From the NCBI GenBank assembly GCA_000827205.1, contig KN832569.1, forward strand, positions 508,647 through 572,646: a DNA stretch of 64,000 nucleotides, written 5' to 3'. Origin of the DNA: Plicaturopsis crispa FD-325 SS-3 (taxonomy: Eukaryota > Basidiomycota > Agaricomycetes > Amylocorticiales > Amylocorticiaceae). The translations under genes and the position numbers were made by a program. Positions 33,844 through 46,503 of the stretch are shown piece after piece. The notes under the pieces were generated by a model that saw only the letters and a program-made list of their open reading frames with translations, did not search any database and had not been told where the DNA came from. The stretch's first letter is position 1; the number at the start of each line of letters is the position of its first letter.

Positions 33844-36800
33844 ATGGCGCCGGGAAACGGAATACAGACCTCTGGTAGCAACATCAAGGCTATCGAAGGA
33901 TCCTCTGTACACCAGATAACCTCTGGCCAGGTTGTTATCGATCTACAGACAGCGGTCAAAGAGCTCGTCGAAAACAGTCTCGACGCGGGTGCCACCAACA
34001 TTGGTAAGTCCGCAAGGCCGTAAATCGTCCGTCCATACCGTTAAAAGGACTCAAAAGAGGTGCGTTTCAAGGACTACGGACTCAAATCCATAGAAGTCGT
34101 CGACAATGGAACCGGCATTGCCCCTGAAGACTATGATAGCATCGGTATGCGACTTCTCTGTCAAGTGTACACGCCTGACTGCAATTCATATGCAGCCTTG
34201 AAGCATCACACTTCGAAACTCACGTCATTCGAGGACTTAACAACCGTGACTACATTCGGATTCCGCGGCGAGGCGCTTTCTTCGTTATGTGCACTCAGCG
34301 ATAGCCTCACTGTGACGACGGCCACGGCCCAACAGTCGCCAATGGGCACCGTCATAGAAATGGCACCCAGCGGGACAATTAAGTCTCGCAGCGGAAAGGT
34401 TGCGCGACAGGTGCGGCCCAATCTCCTAAATAAACTGACATTTTGATTTATCACGCACATAGCGAGGTACAACCATATGCGTGTCGGGACTGTTTACACC
34501 CCTCGCCGTTCGGCGAAAAGAATTCGAGCGTAACGCAAAACGAGAGTTCGGCAAGGCACTTAATCTTTTAAGCGCGTACGCGCTGGTCCCTTGCACGCAC
34601 GAGAACAAAGGGGTGAGGCTCCAAGTGTCAAACCAGCCAAACGGCGGGTAAGCAGAAGCTGTTCGACTGAAATAGCATCTCGGAACTGACTGAGTCTTCT
34701 CGCCCTAGCCGGAAGACCGTGCAATTGAAAACGGACGGATCAACTTCCATAAATGCCTCGGTCACCGCGCTATGGGGACCCAAGTCCCTTGAAAATGTGG
34801 TTGATTTAGATCTCCAATTCCTCGTCGATATGGACCGCACAGTTGCGCGCCGCCTCAAGGACAGGTAAGTCGCACTGCACTTGTACGATTTCACGGAATT
34901 AACCAAGTAGCATTACCAGTGGCGAGGGTGACACGGAAGTCAAGGTCAAAGGGCTGATATCGAGTTTTGCCGTAGGCTGCGGTCGGACTGGCACAGACAG
35001 ACAATTTTTTTTCATCAATGGGCGACCATGCAGCCCATCGAGGGTACGTTTTACCCCTCGCTTTTTATCTGGCGCTGACAAAAAATTTGTAGGTGCAAAA
35101 AGCCTTTAATGAGGTGTACCGCTCATTTAACACTAACCAGTCTCCGTTCATTGTCGCAAATTTCATCCTCCCTACTAGTAAGTGGTTTTGATGCACACGG
35201 AATAGACGTCTGTAACCATCTGGCTGTAGACGCCTGCGACATCAATGTCAGTCCAGACAAACGCACTATATTCTTGCATAGCGAGAATAATCTCATACAG
35301 GCTTTAAAGGTAATTTGCCACCCGAGTCATTCGCAGCTTCCTTCTTAATATATTTCAGATTTCATTGGAAGAGGCATTCGCGTCGTCGCGATCGACTTTC
35401 AATGTCGGCAGCTCCTCCCAGAAGCAGAGTGTACTTCTTACGTCGTCCCGAACCTCGAGCACCAAAACCGATGCCCGGAGCGAGACGGTGAATGAAAATG
35501 AAAATGGCGAGAGCGACAGCGACGAACAGGCTTTGCCTTCACAGCCACCGCGAGGGGATCCCAGTCCTGCGCGTGTGTCCTACCCTAACAATACGAGCTC
35601 TCTGGGACACCAGGACAACACGCCTGAGCATGACTCCCCTGCTACCGCCCCCGCCTCGCGTGCTGGATCTCCCCTTTTCCTCCCAGATCCTGAGGAGGGC
35701 CCATCGCAAATCGAAGAGTCGCAGCAACGCGCTTCTGCAGACGACAGGAGCGGATCGCCCCCTGCACCTGAGCCCGATCGCGAACGCCAGGCGGCGGAAA
35801 TGAAAGATCGGGCTGCGGGTTCTTGTATGGCTTCTGCAGCACCCCCGCGTCGTGGCGCGTTATCAACCGAGGTTGTGAAGGCTCCGCCAAAGCAGATGGT
35901 GCTCACCACTACCGGCGCATCGTGGAACCTCCGTCGACGGGTGAACGATGAGGAGGGGCCGCCGAGAAAAAGGAGTCGGCACGACGTCGGAGAGGTGCAT
36001 GCATCGAATTCCAATTTCCGGGTGCGATTGAGAGGGTTTGCGCGCACTGGGAGCACTGTCGTAGATGTGGACTCGGAGCAGGAAACCGGACCCCTGGCGG
36101 ACGATCAGAAGGACGAGGACTACGAGATGCGGGAAGACATTGGCGATGCAGCTCGGGAGGACGACGCAGAAATGCGCGAAGATGCTCACGAGCACGAGGA
36201 CGACGAATCCCAGGGCGACGATAACATGGATGTTTCCGAATCTAGGTCGGCGAGCAAGAATTCCGTCCCAACTGCACCCGACGACGCTGTCATGACCGTC
36301 GACGTTGGGAGAACACTCGAAGTTGGCGCCGACCAGGGTGACGATAGCATTGTTGCAGAGACCACGTTCGACATGGACTCCACAATATCCCAGCAAGTCA
36401 TCGATCTCACAGAAGATTCGCCGTCTCAGTCGATCTCACAGGAACCTATGCTGGATGTTCAGCGCTCGTCCAAGGGCTCCACCGCTCAGCCCGAGATCGT
36501 TCGCAGCTTACACGCACCTCATGTTTCGCTGCATTACAACTTACCCAGGGTGGTATCAACGTGGCGGCACTTGCACGGCAAACTTGCCGCCGAATCTTCC
36601 CAGCCCGCTAAACCCGATATATCCAATACGACGGCAAATCTTGTCAGTAACGCGGGCATCTCGAATGCGGACGATGACGAGAAGGCGTCTGAAGCGTTGT
36701 CTCGCGTCATTGACAAGACCGACTTTGCATCGATGGAGGTTCTCGGCCAGTTCAACCTCGGGTTCATCGTCGTCCGCCAAAGAAAGACGCTCGAGGGACC

Positions 36801-37549
36801 GGCGGCCTACGCTATGGATGACTTGTTCATTATCGACCAGCACGCTGCCGATGAAAAGTACAACTTCGAAACATTGCAACAAACCACAGTCATCCAATCC
36901 CAGAAGCTATTGAGGTGCGCGGTATCTTTCTAATTAAAGGCGAAATTTTAAGATTGCTTACTGTCAAACTTCGGCGAAGGCCTCGGCCATTGGAGGTAAC
37001 AGCCGCTGATGAGCTGCTCGCCTTCGAGAACCTCGACGTGCTCAAGAAAAATGGTTTTGAGATCAACGCGGACGGAGATGCGCCTCCCGGGCAAGGACGT
37101 CAACTACAATTAATTGCTCAGCCAGTGAGTAAGGGCACCGTCTTTGATATGAGAGGTCTGTCATTTTTATTTGTTCCAGTGTGCCTGCTCATGAGCCCGA
37201 GTAGACCTGGAAGAGCTCATTCACTTGATGGAAGACCGCCCTAGAGGAGAGATGGTCCGCTGCTCGAAAGCGCGCTCTATGTTTGCATCAAGAGCGTGCC
37301 GGAAGAGCGTTATGGTTGGAATGCCGTTGACGCGAAACCAAATGGCAACGGTCAGTTGCTGTATTGTCTTGCCCGATGTCGTTGTTGAAACACAAACCTT
37401 CATAGGTGGTACAACATATGGGGACCATGGACCAGCCATGGAATTGTCCTCATGGTCGGCCTACGATGCGGCATCTCACTGACATCGCACACTATGCTGC
37501 TCCGTCGAAATCGGTAAATTGGGCAGCCTTCGGTTCTACTTCTACCTGA
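33844..37549 (+). CDS. PMS1: DNA mismatch-repair MutL homologue PMS1 (PMS2-type)
   Basis: Intact on all motifs seen. The N-terminal GHKL ATPase has [11 protein letters not shown] (residues 39-49), VDNGTGI, KHHTSK and [11 protein letters not shown]. The MutL transducer region follows ([26 protein letters not shown]). A long acidic linker in one exon (about 35,365-36,450) joins it to the C-terminal endonuclease and dimerisation domain. That domain shows [12 protein letters not shown], which fits DQHA(X)2E(X)4E, then ACRKSVMVG and a CPHGRP box, ending FGSTST. These are the metal-binding sites of latent PMS1/PMS2 nucleases. The protein pairs with MLH1 and nicks the daughter strand in nuclear mismatch repair. 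The start at 33844 precedes [18 protein letters not shown], the family's usual N-terminus. Introns are short throughout, including one inside the ATPase domain. Total length is above 1,000 residues. Confidence 0.95.
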
Positions 37550-37986
37550 ACGTTACCCCCCGAATTAAACCGAGACCTTCGAGGCGGAAGGCCGGTGCAG
37601 CAGCAACCCGGAACGTGACTTTCGGTTGTAGGTCCTAGCGCTCAATCTTGCTTCCCCGCATTTCATCTTGCTTACAGGAACGATTGCAGTGCGGGCGGGG
37701 ATCATTTCCCTGAATGCCGCAACAATAGAAGCTATACATATCTACGCTTTAATCTTGAACCGGGAAGACGCTATTGGTCCCCGGTCTGTTATCTGCATAC
37801 TGGCGCATACTCGAATGCACCCACGGATACCTACGTTCACACCAGGTTCACACAGAGACCCCTCGCGCCCATGTCGTGTATATCCACGCATTTTCTCAAT
37901 GTGGGGCTTACCAATTCTACCATGAAGCTGTAGCGAAATGCATAGACGTGACTTCCACTTCGCTGTCTTTGCCGCGATAGTTCGTG
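37550..37986. other. Spacer between PMS1 and formamidase genes
   Basis: These 437 bases between two same-strand genes hold the 3' end of PMS1 transcription and the formamidase promoter. No gene seen. Confidence 0.5.
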
Positions 37987-39379
37987 ATGTCTATCCACTC
38001 TGTCAAGCAAGCGCAGAGTCACTTGGCTTGGGACAACCGGTACGTCAATTCATCTACTACATTGAGGTGATGCTTCAACGTGCGTGGTGCTACGGGTGTT
38101 CAGCATACAGCCTGTAATCCACGTGAATTCTGGAGAGACGGTCACTTTCGATTGCTTGGATGCCTCGAACGGCCAGATCACCGCGTCCTCCACGCCGGCC
38201 GCCGTCTCAACACTCGTCCTCGCAAAATGCGATCAAGTCAATGGGCCCGTTTACGTCAGGAATGCCTTGCCTGGCGACACCCTGCAAGTCGACATCCTCG
38301 ATATCACCACAGCAGACTGGGGCTGGACGGCCTGCATTCCAGGCTTCGGGCTTCTGGCCGACGAGTTCCAAGAACCCGCACTCAAGTTGTGGAGATTGAA
38401 CACATCGGAGGGGTTCACCTGGTTTGACGAGCAGCGAGGCATGAAGACACCTCTGCGGCCATTTGCGGGTGAGATGGGCGTAGCGCCAGCAAAGGAGGGC
38501 GCGCATTCGACCATACCACCGTACGCGACAGGCGGCAACATCGATACGCGCCATGTCACAGCTGGGTCCACTCTATATCTGCCCGTAGAGGTCGAGGGTG
38601 CGTTGTTTTCCATTGGAGTAAGTCCCCATCCCCAGGTCCCGGCGCAACCCCGTGCTGATCTATCGATTCCGTAGGATGGACACGCCGCTCAGGGTGATGG
38701 AGGTAGGTCGGCGGTTCCCAATGCGATGGGAAAACTTGTACGATAATATCTTCCTGCGTCATTATGGCGACACTTCAGAGGTCTGCGGTGGGTCTCGTAT
38801 AATTAACTTCTTTCCCGTATGTCATGGTGACTGACCTGGATGCTTTGGAGTAGGCACAGCAATTGAGACGCCCATGACGGTGAAAGTACGACTCACTGTT
38901 CGGAAAGACAAGTCGTACACAAAGACCCCCCACTTCAGCACCCCTGCTGCGCCGACTAGTGATGCGTACTACTGTACGACAGGAATCGCACCCGGTAATG
39001 TCAATCACGAGTGCGAAATGTGAACAATGCTCATCAGGGTTTCCCTGCCGTCGACGTCGGGTAGACATCAAGGACGCGGCTCGGGCATCCGTACGCCATA
39101 TGATCGAAGTCTTGGTCGCCGATTACAAACTAGACAGGGTCGAGGCGTATATGCTATGCAGCGTCGCAGGCGACCTGCGAATGCATGAAGTGGTGAGTTG
39201 ATAATCGAGTCTGCTTGCTGATGGTGTACGTGTGCTGATTACGCTCGCTTTGTGATCTGTAGGTCGATATGCCCAACTACGTTGTAAGTGGTTGTCATAC
39301 CCAACGGGTCATGATCTGACAGTCGTGTATCTAGATTGGCTTCATGCTTCCGAAGTCAGTTGTGCCCATCGTCGACTGA
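37987..39379 (+). CDS. Formamidase (acetamidase/formamidase family)
   Basis: The start MSIHSVKQAQSHLAWDNR (37987) is spliced to IQPVIHVNSGETVTFDC, the classic N-terminus of the FmdA/AmdA family. Further family blocks are GPVYVRNALPGDTLQVDI, GTAIETPMTVKVRL and PATGG-like YATGGNIDTRHV. The spliced DGHAAQGDGEVCGTAIE is the best signature, assembled from short exons. The last exons give VRHMIEVLVADYKL, VDMPNYV and GFMLPKSVVPIVD. The enzyme releases ammonia from formamide or short amides and so supports nitrogen use, or detoxifies formamide from cyanide breakdown. It is cytosolic, with no signal peptide. Length and motif order look complete. Nitrogen control would be expected, but I did not see a clear site cluster. 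Confidence 0.92.
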
Positions 39380-40730
39380 GGCTGCATGCGTAACAGCTCT
39401 CAGGGTTACAGAAACGAGGGTGCAGCCCACGCTCAGACTTCAGTCCCGACGTTTCCGAGAATGATCCTTCATTATGGATGTTCAACGTCCAGGCCCTAGC
39501 TGTCAGGCCCATGTAGAAGTCCTGTCAAATGCTATGCAATGCGATGTTCACGAGGGTGCCGCGAGTCAGTTGGAACGGCAGTCAGATGACTCTGGAGTCC
39601 ACTCACTAGGGCTTCGCATTCAAGTTTCGGGTCGAATGTAGCCAACGAACCACAAAATCGCGCCTAGACATTTTTTGTCTAACAAGCTCCAACATTAGCT
39701 CGAGCGAAGGCTCAAGCAAGAGATATGTTCCTAGGCCGCCGTGTACGGGACGTCTGTTAGCATTCAGCTTGCACCGATAGCAGCGTAGTGAGCCCGATCC
39801 TTGGAAAATCTGTAATTTTGGTATGTACCGATGAAACGCGGCTGGATAAGCATGGTCGACATTGCATAGATGGGGAGCCGTCGTGCTCGGATTTGAATCA
39901 GTGAACAAAAGCAAGAACGTGCTTGCGAAGTACCACTCACATGGCATTCTCCTCAGGCCTCAGCGCTCAGCACCAGCAAGATCGTCCACGATGAGATGCA
40001 TGGCGCAATATGTATCATCCCCGGATGAGTGTTTATCGTGTAGGCTTGGTGCAGTGTGCCAACTCGACTGCCGACGCCTGCGTAACCACATAGCGTTCGG
40101 GCCTTATCTCAGTAATATGAAGGACTGATCATCGATTGCAATAATCAGGTGGTAGTCACCCTTTGCAGAGAAAAATCTGAAAGGCGAAGCAAGGCAACTG
40201 GATTAGTCTACATCGCATTGATAGACAACCAAAGCTACGTGCGTACCTGCGACCTGGAAGCTTGCAAGGCTCGTCCTGTCTGGCCTCTGGATCTACATGG
40301 CAGTAGGAAGTCGTGAGGAGCGATAGACTAGGCCATGCGGACCCATTTTAATTATGTATCGAAGATCACGAAAAAGCGATAGAACACGATTGGCACCGTA
40401 TATGAAGCGCTCGGCGAATGATTTGTAGACCATGTCCAAGTCTTGAAATCCCCTTTTGTCCTCGAAGATAGTATACCGCGAGCTGTCCGGCAGTTTGTCA
40501 GGCGTCAGCCGCCAGGAACAGTGGCTTTGCAGAGCTGATCCGTAGTATGCTCGTTGCTACAGAGGGCTCCAAGTGGCGTCCGGAGGCTTCTCTGGGCGTT
40601 CAAAACTTCAAGTGGCCTTTCATACGTACACAGGAAGTGTTCCAACGCGCCCGGACGCAGGTGAACAAAGCGCTCACCGAATTTCTCTCGCTCTTTCCCA
40701 CCCATCCTAGCCCCAGCTTTCCTTCAAACC
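39380..40730. other. Intergenic; no supported gene
   Basis: Frames here (for example minus 39606-39947) have no recognisable domain and no splice-consistent neighbours. I see no repeat or RNA gene. Confidence 0.4.
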
Positions 40731-42862
40731 ATGACTACGAGAACAAGTCGTTCACGGCGGCCTGGCACTGGCTCGGATTCTCTGGAGTTTCGCGGTCGCC
40801 AGTCGTTCGATTCCGATCCGTTCTCGCACATCTTGCGCCCGCCTCCTGGAGAGACCGAGGAGGAACGCGCACGAAGGATTCACAGCTTACAGGAGGCCCA
40901 GCGCATTTCACGCGAAATCGATCAGAGCATATTGGAGAGCAAGAAGTTGTATGATCAGCGGAAGAAGGCGGTCAAGATTCTTCTCCTCGGTGAGTGGCAA
41001 CTACCTGAGACACTCGTTCTATACAGTTGTGCTAACATTTTCAAAATCTGTTTACAGGTCAATCTGAGTCTGGAAAGAGCACTACACTCAAGAGTATGTA
41101 GAATTCTGCCTCGTAGTTACGCGCCGCATACGTCGTCTATGCGTTGCCTTGACTATGCCACTCACCCGCCTACTCAGATTTCAAACTTGCGTTTGCACCT
41201 GCGCAATTCCGAAGTGAACGCGCTGCATGGAGGACAATCATCCAACTAAATGTCATAGGGTGCGTGCTTTCGTGACGCAGGTGCAGCATGCAGGAGACAT
41301 ACCAGTCGCACACAGATCAGTGAAGAGACTACTCGACGTGCTCTCCGACGAATTTGAATATAGCTCGAGCTCTCCTCCGGGATCCCTCGGTCGCACAGCG
41401 TCCTCACAATCTGTCCCCCGTCCAAAGGTTCTCACCGATGAGCACCGCCGCATCCGCATGCGTCTGTCGCCACTCTTATCCGTCGAGACGAGCCTGAGCC
41501 GCAAATTATTCCCAGACAACGTGGACCGTGAGCGTGTCCCGGAGCTGTGTGTACGCGCTGGTGGCGGGTGGAAAACGATCGTGGAACGTGCGACTTCTCC
41601 TCCTGGGCCATCCGTAAAAAAAGGACGGTCCCACCGCCCGGGCACAAGCGAAGGAAAGAATACAGACGACCCCACCAACATCCTCGCCGCGTGTAGAGAC
41701 GACATCGTGAGCCTATGGGAGGACCCTGCCGTGCAAGCTGTACTTAGCATGCGCAATGTACGTCTAGATCAGGCGCCTGGTTTGTGAGTGCTTTCCTTCT
41801 CTATCTAGGATTCCTTATTCAAACGGACACGCAAGCTTCTTGAACGACGCTGGCCGAATAGCGGTTGAGGATTACGACCCAACTGATTGCAAGTAGCGTG
41901 CACCAAGATGTAGCTTCGCCCTGGACTAATAGTTTATGTGTTTCAGCGGATATCGTGCGGGCAAGGCTCCGCACATACGGTGTCGAAGAGCACCACCTTA
42001 TCATGGAAGCTGGTATGTCCGCGCATACTCTCATAGCATCACGCTCATATCTCTGACAGGTCCTGTATCAGGGCAAACCTGGTATTTCTACGATGTTGGT
42101 GGCAGCCGTAGCATGCGCCCCCATTGGGTTCCCTATTTCGATGACGTCCAAGCAATCATCTTTCTCGCGCCACTTGCATTCAATCAGGTGCTGGAGGAGG
42201 ATCCGCAAGTTAATAGACTCGTACGTTCAACATTCTGTAGTTCAGTCGGGTAGATATTGATTATTGGTGGCATGATTTAGCAAGACTCCATACATCTCTG
42301 GCAGGAAGTTTGCGCCAATCCGCTACTATCACAGTCCAACCTCATACTATTTCTAAACAAGGCAAGCAGCTGCTGTCTCGGCATATCCTGAATCTCGTAC
42401 TGATATAGCCGCAGATGGACATACTTGCCGCTAACCTGAATGCCGGCATCCTCGTCCGCAAGTACGTTCCGAGCTATGGGGACGCCCCAAATGACGTCCC
42501 GCATGTAACTAAATGTCAGTGCCATTCGCTTCTATGTGTTTCTGGGCATGTACTGAGCAGGCGCGCATCCACGCAGATTTCAAGGACAAGTTTCACGCGT
42601 ATCAGGTTTGCGACCCCATTTCCTGACACTGTGTTTTAATTGCTGACGAAGCCATCGCATCTGTAGAAAAGGCTCTCGCCGAAACCGCGGCCTTTTTTCT
42701 GCCACGAAACGTCCGTCGTCGACACTAATGCAACGCGGGCGATCCTGGTTGGAGGTGCGCAGCATCCACCGTTCATCTTGTCAATTCTAACGGCCGAGTC
42801 ACACACATACAGTGCAAGAGGGCATCCTCCGTTCCCACTTGGCCAAGATCAACGTCATTTAG
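40731..42862 (+). CDS. Atypical heterotrimeric G-protein alpha subunit
   Basis: The start MTTRTSRSRRPGTGSD (40731) opens a basic/Ser-rich leader, then KAVKILLLGQSESGKSTTLK (P-loop). The helical domain is enlarged by a charged insert (about 100 residues, 41,340-41,690). Switch I reads DIVRARLRTYGVEEH, keeping the arginine finger and Mg-binding Thr. Switch II reads YFYDVGGSRSMRPHWVPYF, where the catalytic Gln of DVGGQRS is Ser (codon 42104-42106). FLNKMDIL gives the guanine-specificity NKxD, and TNAT stands where TCAT is usual. There is no N-terminal Met-Gly for myristoylation. The coding length, about 500 residues, exceeds the usual 350. Mushrooms have many such divergent alpha subunits; this one may hydrolyse GTP slowly. 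It stops at 42862. Confidence 0.9.
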
Positions 42863-43233
42863 ATTCCTTATTTTGTTTTCGTCCGCGGGTGGCGTCTGGG
42901 CGCTCGCTATGGTATGAAAGGCTATATTGTACTATTTAATCTGCTGTATCTGCTGTATCTTTTGGAGGACATGTACGAGTTGTAGTAAGTTATCTGTCCC
43001 TTCATTGGCTCGAATATACATGGCATACTAGTTCTAACTTTTTCTTACTTACTTACTCCCCGGATGGACTGCATACTTTGATTAGCAGAAATCAACTATC
43101 TTGTTTGTTTCAGATGGGTTGTTAACGTTGCAGACCGGACAAATTTAATGTCTGGTTTCCTCGCTTGTTGCAGTGGTATGTGTGGAAAGACATCAAAAAC
43201 AAATACAGTGTCCATGGAAAGGCTCATACACAT
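42863..43233. other. Spacer between convergent G-alpha and TVP38 genes
   Basis: This holds the 3' regions of two convergent genes. Small direct repeats (ctgctgtatct, twice) lie near 42940. No gene is seen. Confidence 0.45.
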
Positions 43234-44916
43234 CTACCGCCCGGGTATACGATAGCTAGGCGGAGGAGACGGTGTGACAGCGGGCCCTGCACCTACAATC
43301 GGTCGTGATCCACCCTGTATTGGCAAACTGTCCCAGCCCGCGGTATCCGTAGGCCCATCCCTGCGACTGTCAGAAATGCTGAAATCGGTGTAATGACGCG
43401 GAGTCGTCATGCCGGAGAGATTGGCATCCCCGCGGTCTGAAGATTGATTCTCGGTGTTGCTAACGACGATACCGGGCGCATGCTGTGGCACCGGTGCGTG
43501 GATACCTCCGCCAATAGCGCGCTCCTCGTCCCACGGCTGCGCATCGTGATTCAGCAGGTCGGCCGAGCTGGCTGTGGACGCGCTGCTGAAGCTGGCGCGC
43601 GCGACCTTTCCTTGTCTGCAATTCCCGCGTCAGCTTGGTACGGAAAGACCGGGTCAAAGCACAGGAACACACCTGGCCTTCCGCCGCGCATATATGACGT
43701 CCCCCTTCACAGCTATCATCCTGCGCTGGATGTAGATGTAGGCGAAGGTGGTAATTGCTATGGTGACACCAAGTATGACATTAGACAGGGTCTTGTCCAG
43801 ATTGGATTCAGAGCCTGGTGAATTGTTGTAAGTCATCGTGTTACTGAGCATCATAAAGGTCTGCTTACCCTCTTCCTTCTCCTTCAACACCACACCAATA
43901 TACACATTTATCACCTGCATCGGCGAAGAGAGGACGGACGCAAGGCAGAATGTCCATATGGACATCCCGCACGTCGAGAAGATCGCCGTCGTGACTACGT
44001 AGGAAAGAGTGGCACGGTCAGCCAAGGCAGCGGACCACAGAGAACTCCAGATACGCACAATGTGACGGGATGGAACTGAGCCGGGCAATTAGTGCGACTT
44101 TAAAGCCGCCGTCCCTGATGACTTTTGCCAAACACCCGTATTGCAGATTCTTTGCCTCGTATTTGAGGCCCCGCGTGTGACACCAATATTTGAAAGTACT
44201 GAGGATGTAGGTGAGATAGGCACTTTAGCTGGGAGTAGCTGTTACGCACTAGAAGTTGGCAATTTCGCCGAGAAATGAGCCAGCGAATACAATGGCAAAG
44301 CCAGGACCAAGACCCCATGCGATTCCACAAAGGATGGCGACGATTTCGTGGCCGAAGAGCTAGATACATGCAAATGTCAAATCCCTGTGCAATGTAGAAA
44401 AGAGACTCTGGGAGCGTACAGGAGGGAAAGAGATCACGAAGAGGATTGCAATGGGAATGAGCCAGCCTCCTTTTGTGCTAGGCAAATGACGTGAGTAAAT
44501 ACAGTGAAAAGACGACGAAGCTAACCGCATACTTATGCATCCAATTCGTCGCCGGTTGGAGCGCGCGAACAATTTGGTCGTTGAAAACGGACAAAAGAAT
44601 GGCGAGGGTCAAGATGACGGCCCATACGACATACTGACCTACAAGCCGTTCAGACTTGCCCCGATGCACATTGTTGAGGCTAGACGCGGAGCTCACCAAT
44701 GCGATCCTTTCGTAGCCAGAAATCTCGGTGTCGCATCGCCTCCCAATTAACGAAACCCTTTCTCGAGAGTTGGTCGACTTCGCTTGGTGTTGGGCTCGGC
44801 GTGCGCGCCAAGTCCCTCAACCTAGGGTCGAACGAAGACGTGGAGGGTTTTGGTTGATGAAACGCGAGGGTGCTGGTTGATGGAACAGCGGCAGGGGGAT
44901 AGGGATACGAAGCCAT
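43234..44916 (-). CDS. TVP38/TMEM64-type Golgi membrane protein (VTT domain), copy 1
   Basis: The start MASYPYPPAAVPS (44916) is followed by a disordered Pro/Ser-rich leader, then SRKGFVNWEAMRHRDFWLR. The VTT (SNARE-associated Golgi protein) domain comes next: GQYVVWAVILTLAILLSVF, KGGWLIPIAILFVISFPP, FGHEIVAILCGIAWG, GSFLGEIANF, GGFKVALIARLSSIP and TAIFSTCGMSIWTFCLAS. A last helix follows near KTLSNVILGVTIAI. The tail is Ser/Pro-rich and ends PPPSYRIPGR. Family knowledge: yeast Tvp38 is a Tlg2-vesicle protein of the Golgi, and VTT proteins such as TMEM41B and VMP1 are lipid scramblases. Two further copies in the opposite orientation are at 53900-55531 and 56457-58132. Confidence 0.9.
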
Positions 44917-46020
44917 ACTGACTTGTGGGGGAGGCGGGTTGCAATGGAGAGGAAGACACTCTTCCAGCACGTAGCACTATTATAGCACATGCGGAACCTC
45001 TGGGTGCAATTGGCTGGTAGACGATCATTGCAAGCGGGACACAAAAGCGGTGAGTCCGAACGCGCAGGATCCTTTAGACAGAGCTTCGCGCATTGCAAAA
45101 GAGCAGGACGGTGAACCACGAGTGGACCCGCAGCACCGAAGGCATAATCCCGACGGCACGCTTTGATACGCCACTGACGCTACCAACCTGCCTGTGCAGT
45201 GTGAAGAAATTTAGAGACCGGCGCGCGCTGCATAGCCTTGCCGGACGCACCGTCATACTCCAAGACCGCTTTCGTGGTTCTGGCGTGAATTTGAGGCAGT
45301 GCATTGGCCACTATTGAACACACGCTCAGGCCTCATTACGATAGAAAGGAAACTGCGCAGCGACTTACGGTACTCGCTGCCAAAACATTTGCGTACATCA
45401 TGTCGTGAGTTTCGTGATCCAACATCCTAGTGCCAGCCCAGCCAGTGCCATTGCTCCCTAAAATTAGAGCACATAGCCTCAAGCTACTGTGGAGAACTCC
45501 TAGCACATTTCCGTCTATGATGGAGATAAGGCTGCGCATAAGATATATGTACCTACCAGCTGATAATGACAAGAGCAAGGTAGGCGAGGCGCACTCTACA
45601 AGCCGGTAGTGGCTGCCGCGCATGGCATGGATATTGGACCTGTGAAATGATTTGCTTTTAGTGTAGCGCTCCAAAGCCTAGGAGCAAGTAGACTGACTTA
45701 CAGATAACCTCTGATTCTCAATGAATACATAATGCCGTCGTACTAGTTCGTATTCTCCCAAAGTTCAGCAGTCCAGGATAACACAACTATTGCTGCAAAC
45801 TCACCTGCTAATCTCGGTAAACATTGAGTGAGCATCACATATCGCCCCCTCGCCGGGAAAGCAAGGCCCTCGTATGCTCCCCATGCAGAGGAACGCGCGA
45901 TGCATGAATGCTCACACTGATTGGTGTCGCCCAAGTACAACGCGCATTTCGAGTAAACAGGGACTGAAGAGGCAAACGCACGGCTTTTTGAATCAAGGAC
46001 ACGATCCCAATCTTCCTCTT
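44917..46020. promoter_or_regulatory. Upstream region of TVP38 copy 1, conserved with the other copies
   Basis: On the minus strand this region contains blocks also found upstream of copies 2 and 3: caatgcactgcctcaaat (near 45295), gcaaggctatgcagcgcg (near 45230) and a cgcttttgt...ccgcttgcaat block (near 45030). No coding frame is shared, so these look like conserved promoter or 5' leader sequence. The rest, to 46020, shows no gene. Confidence 0.55.
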
Positions 46021-46503
46021 TCATTCCTCCTCTCCGTTGTCACTGACTTGGCCCTGAGCAGCTACCTCAATTGTCCCAACATCTGGAAACCATCCAAACT
46101 GACCAAGGGTCACCCGCCCTGCCCCCGGCTGCCCCCTCACATCATGCACCTCGACGCCCTCGGCCTCCAATGCCTGCCGCTGGCGCGCGGCGCCATCTGT
46201 CCCCGGTCCACGAGACGATATGTTCCCGTTAGCGCCGACGACTCTATGCCACGGAACAGGCGGATTCGTGTTTGGCGCCAGGAATTTCAAGGCTGCACAG
46301 GCAGATGAGAACGCACATTGCTCGGAGGCAAGTGTGAGGGGCATTCAGCACCCGCTGAGAAACGGACCTTGCCCGACGTGTCGCGAGTGGTTGGGCATGC
46401 CGATGAGTTTTGCGATGTGCCCGTAGGTCGTTACTCGCTGCGCAGGGATCTGGCGGACAACATCGTAGACCTGCTTTGACAGTAAATATCTATATTCTAC
46501 CAT
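46021..46503 (-). CDS. Alkyltransferase-like DNA repair protein (ATL)
   Basis: Two exons (46503-46368, 46292-46021) join in phase to 135 residues. The fold is the DNA-binding domain of O6-alkylguanine alkyltransferases: SKQVYDVVRQIPAQRVTTYG, HIAKLIGMPNHSRHVGQALK, then PVPWHRVVGANGNIS and RQRQALEAEGVEV. The reactive cysteine of the PCHR motif is Trp here (residue 60, codon 46249-46251), which defines ATL proteins such as fission-yeast Atl1. ATLs bind O6-alkylguanine, bend the DNA, and hand the lesion to nucleotide-excision repair instead of accepting the alkyl group. The length is a little over the roughly 110 residues of Atl1, with an acidic tail. It is divergent from Nup84, with 270 bases between the starts. 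Confidence 0.93.

Noticed and set aside
42104-42106. Possibility that the Ser in switch II is a sequencing error
   Set aside because: Surrounding codons read cleanly, and other positions (TNAT, insert) are also atypical, which fits a genuinely divergent G-alpha.
33844-46503. Idea of a DNA-repair gene cluster (PMS1, ATL, with the PARP gene nearby)
   Set aside because: They are separated by unrelated genes and lie on different strands. Eukaryotic gene order gives no evidence of functional clustering here.
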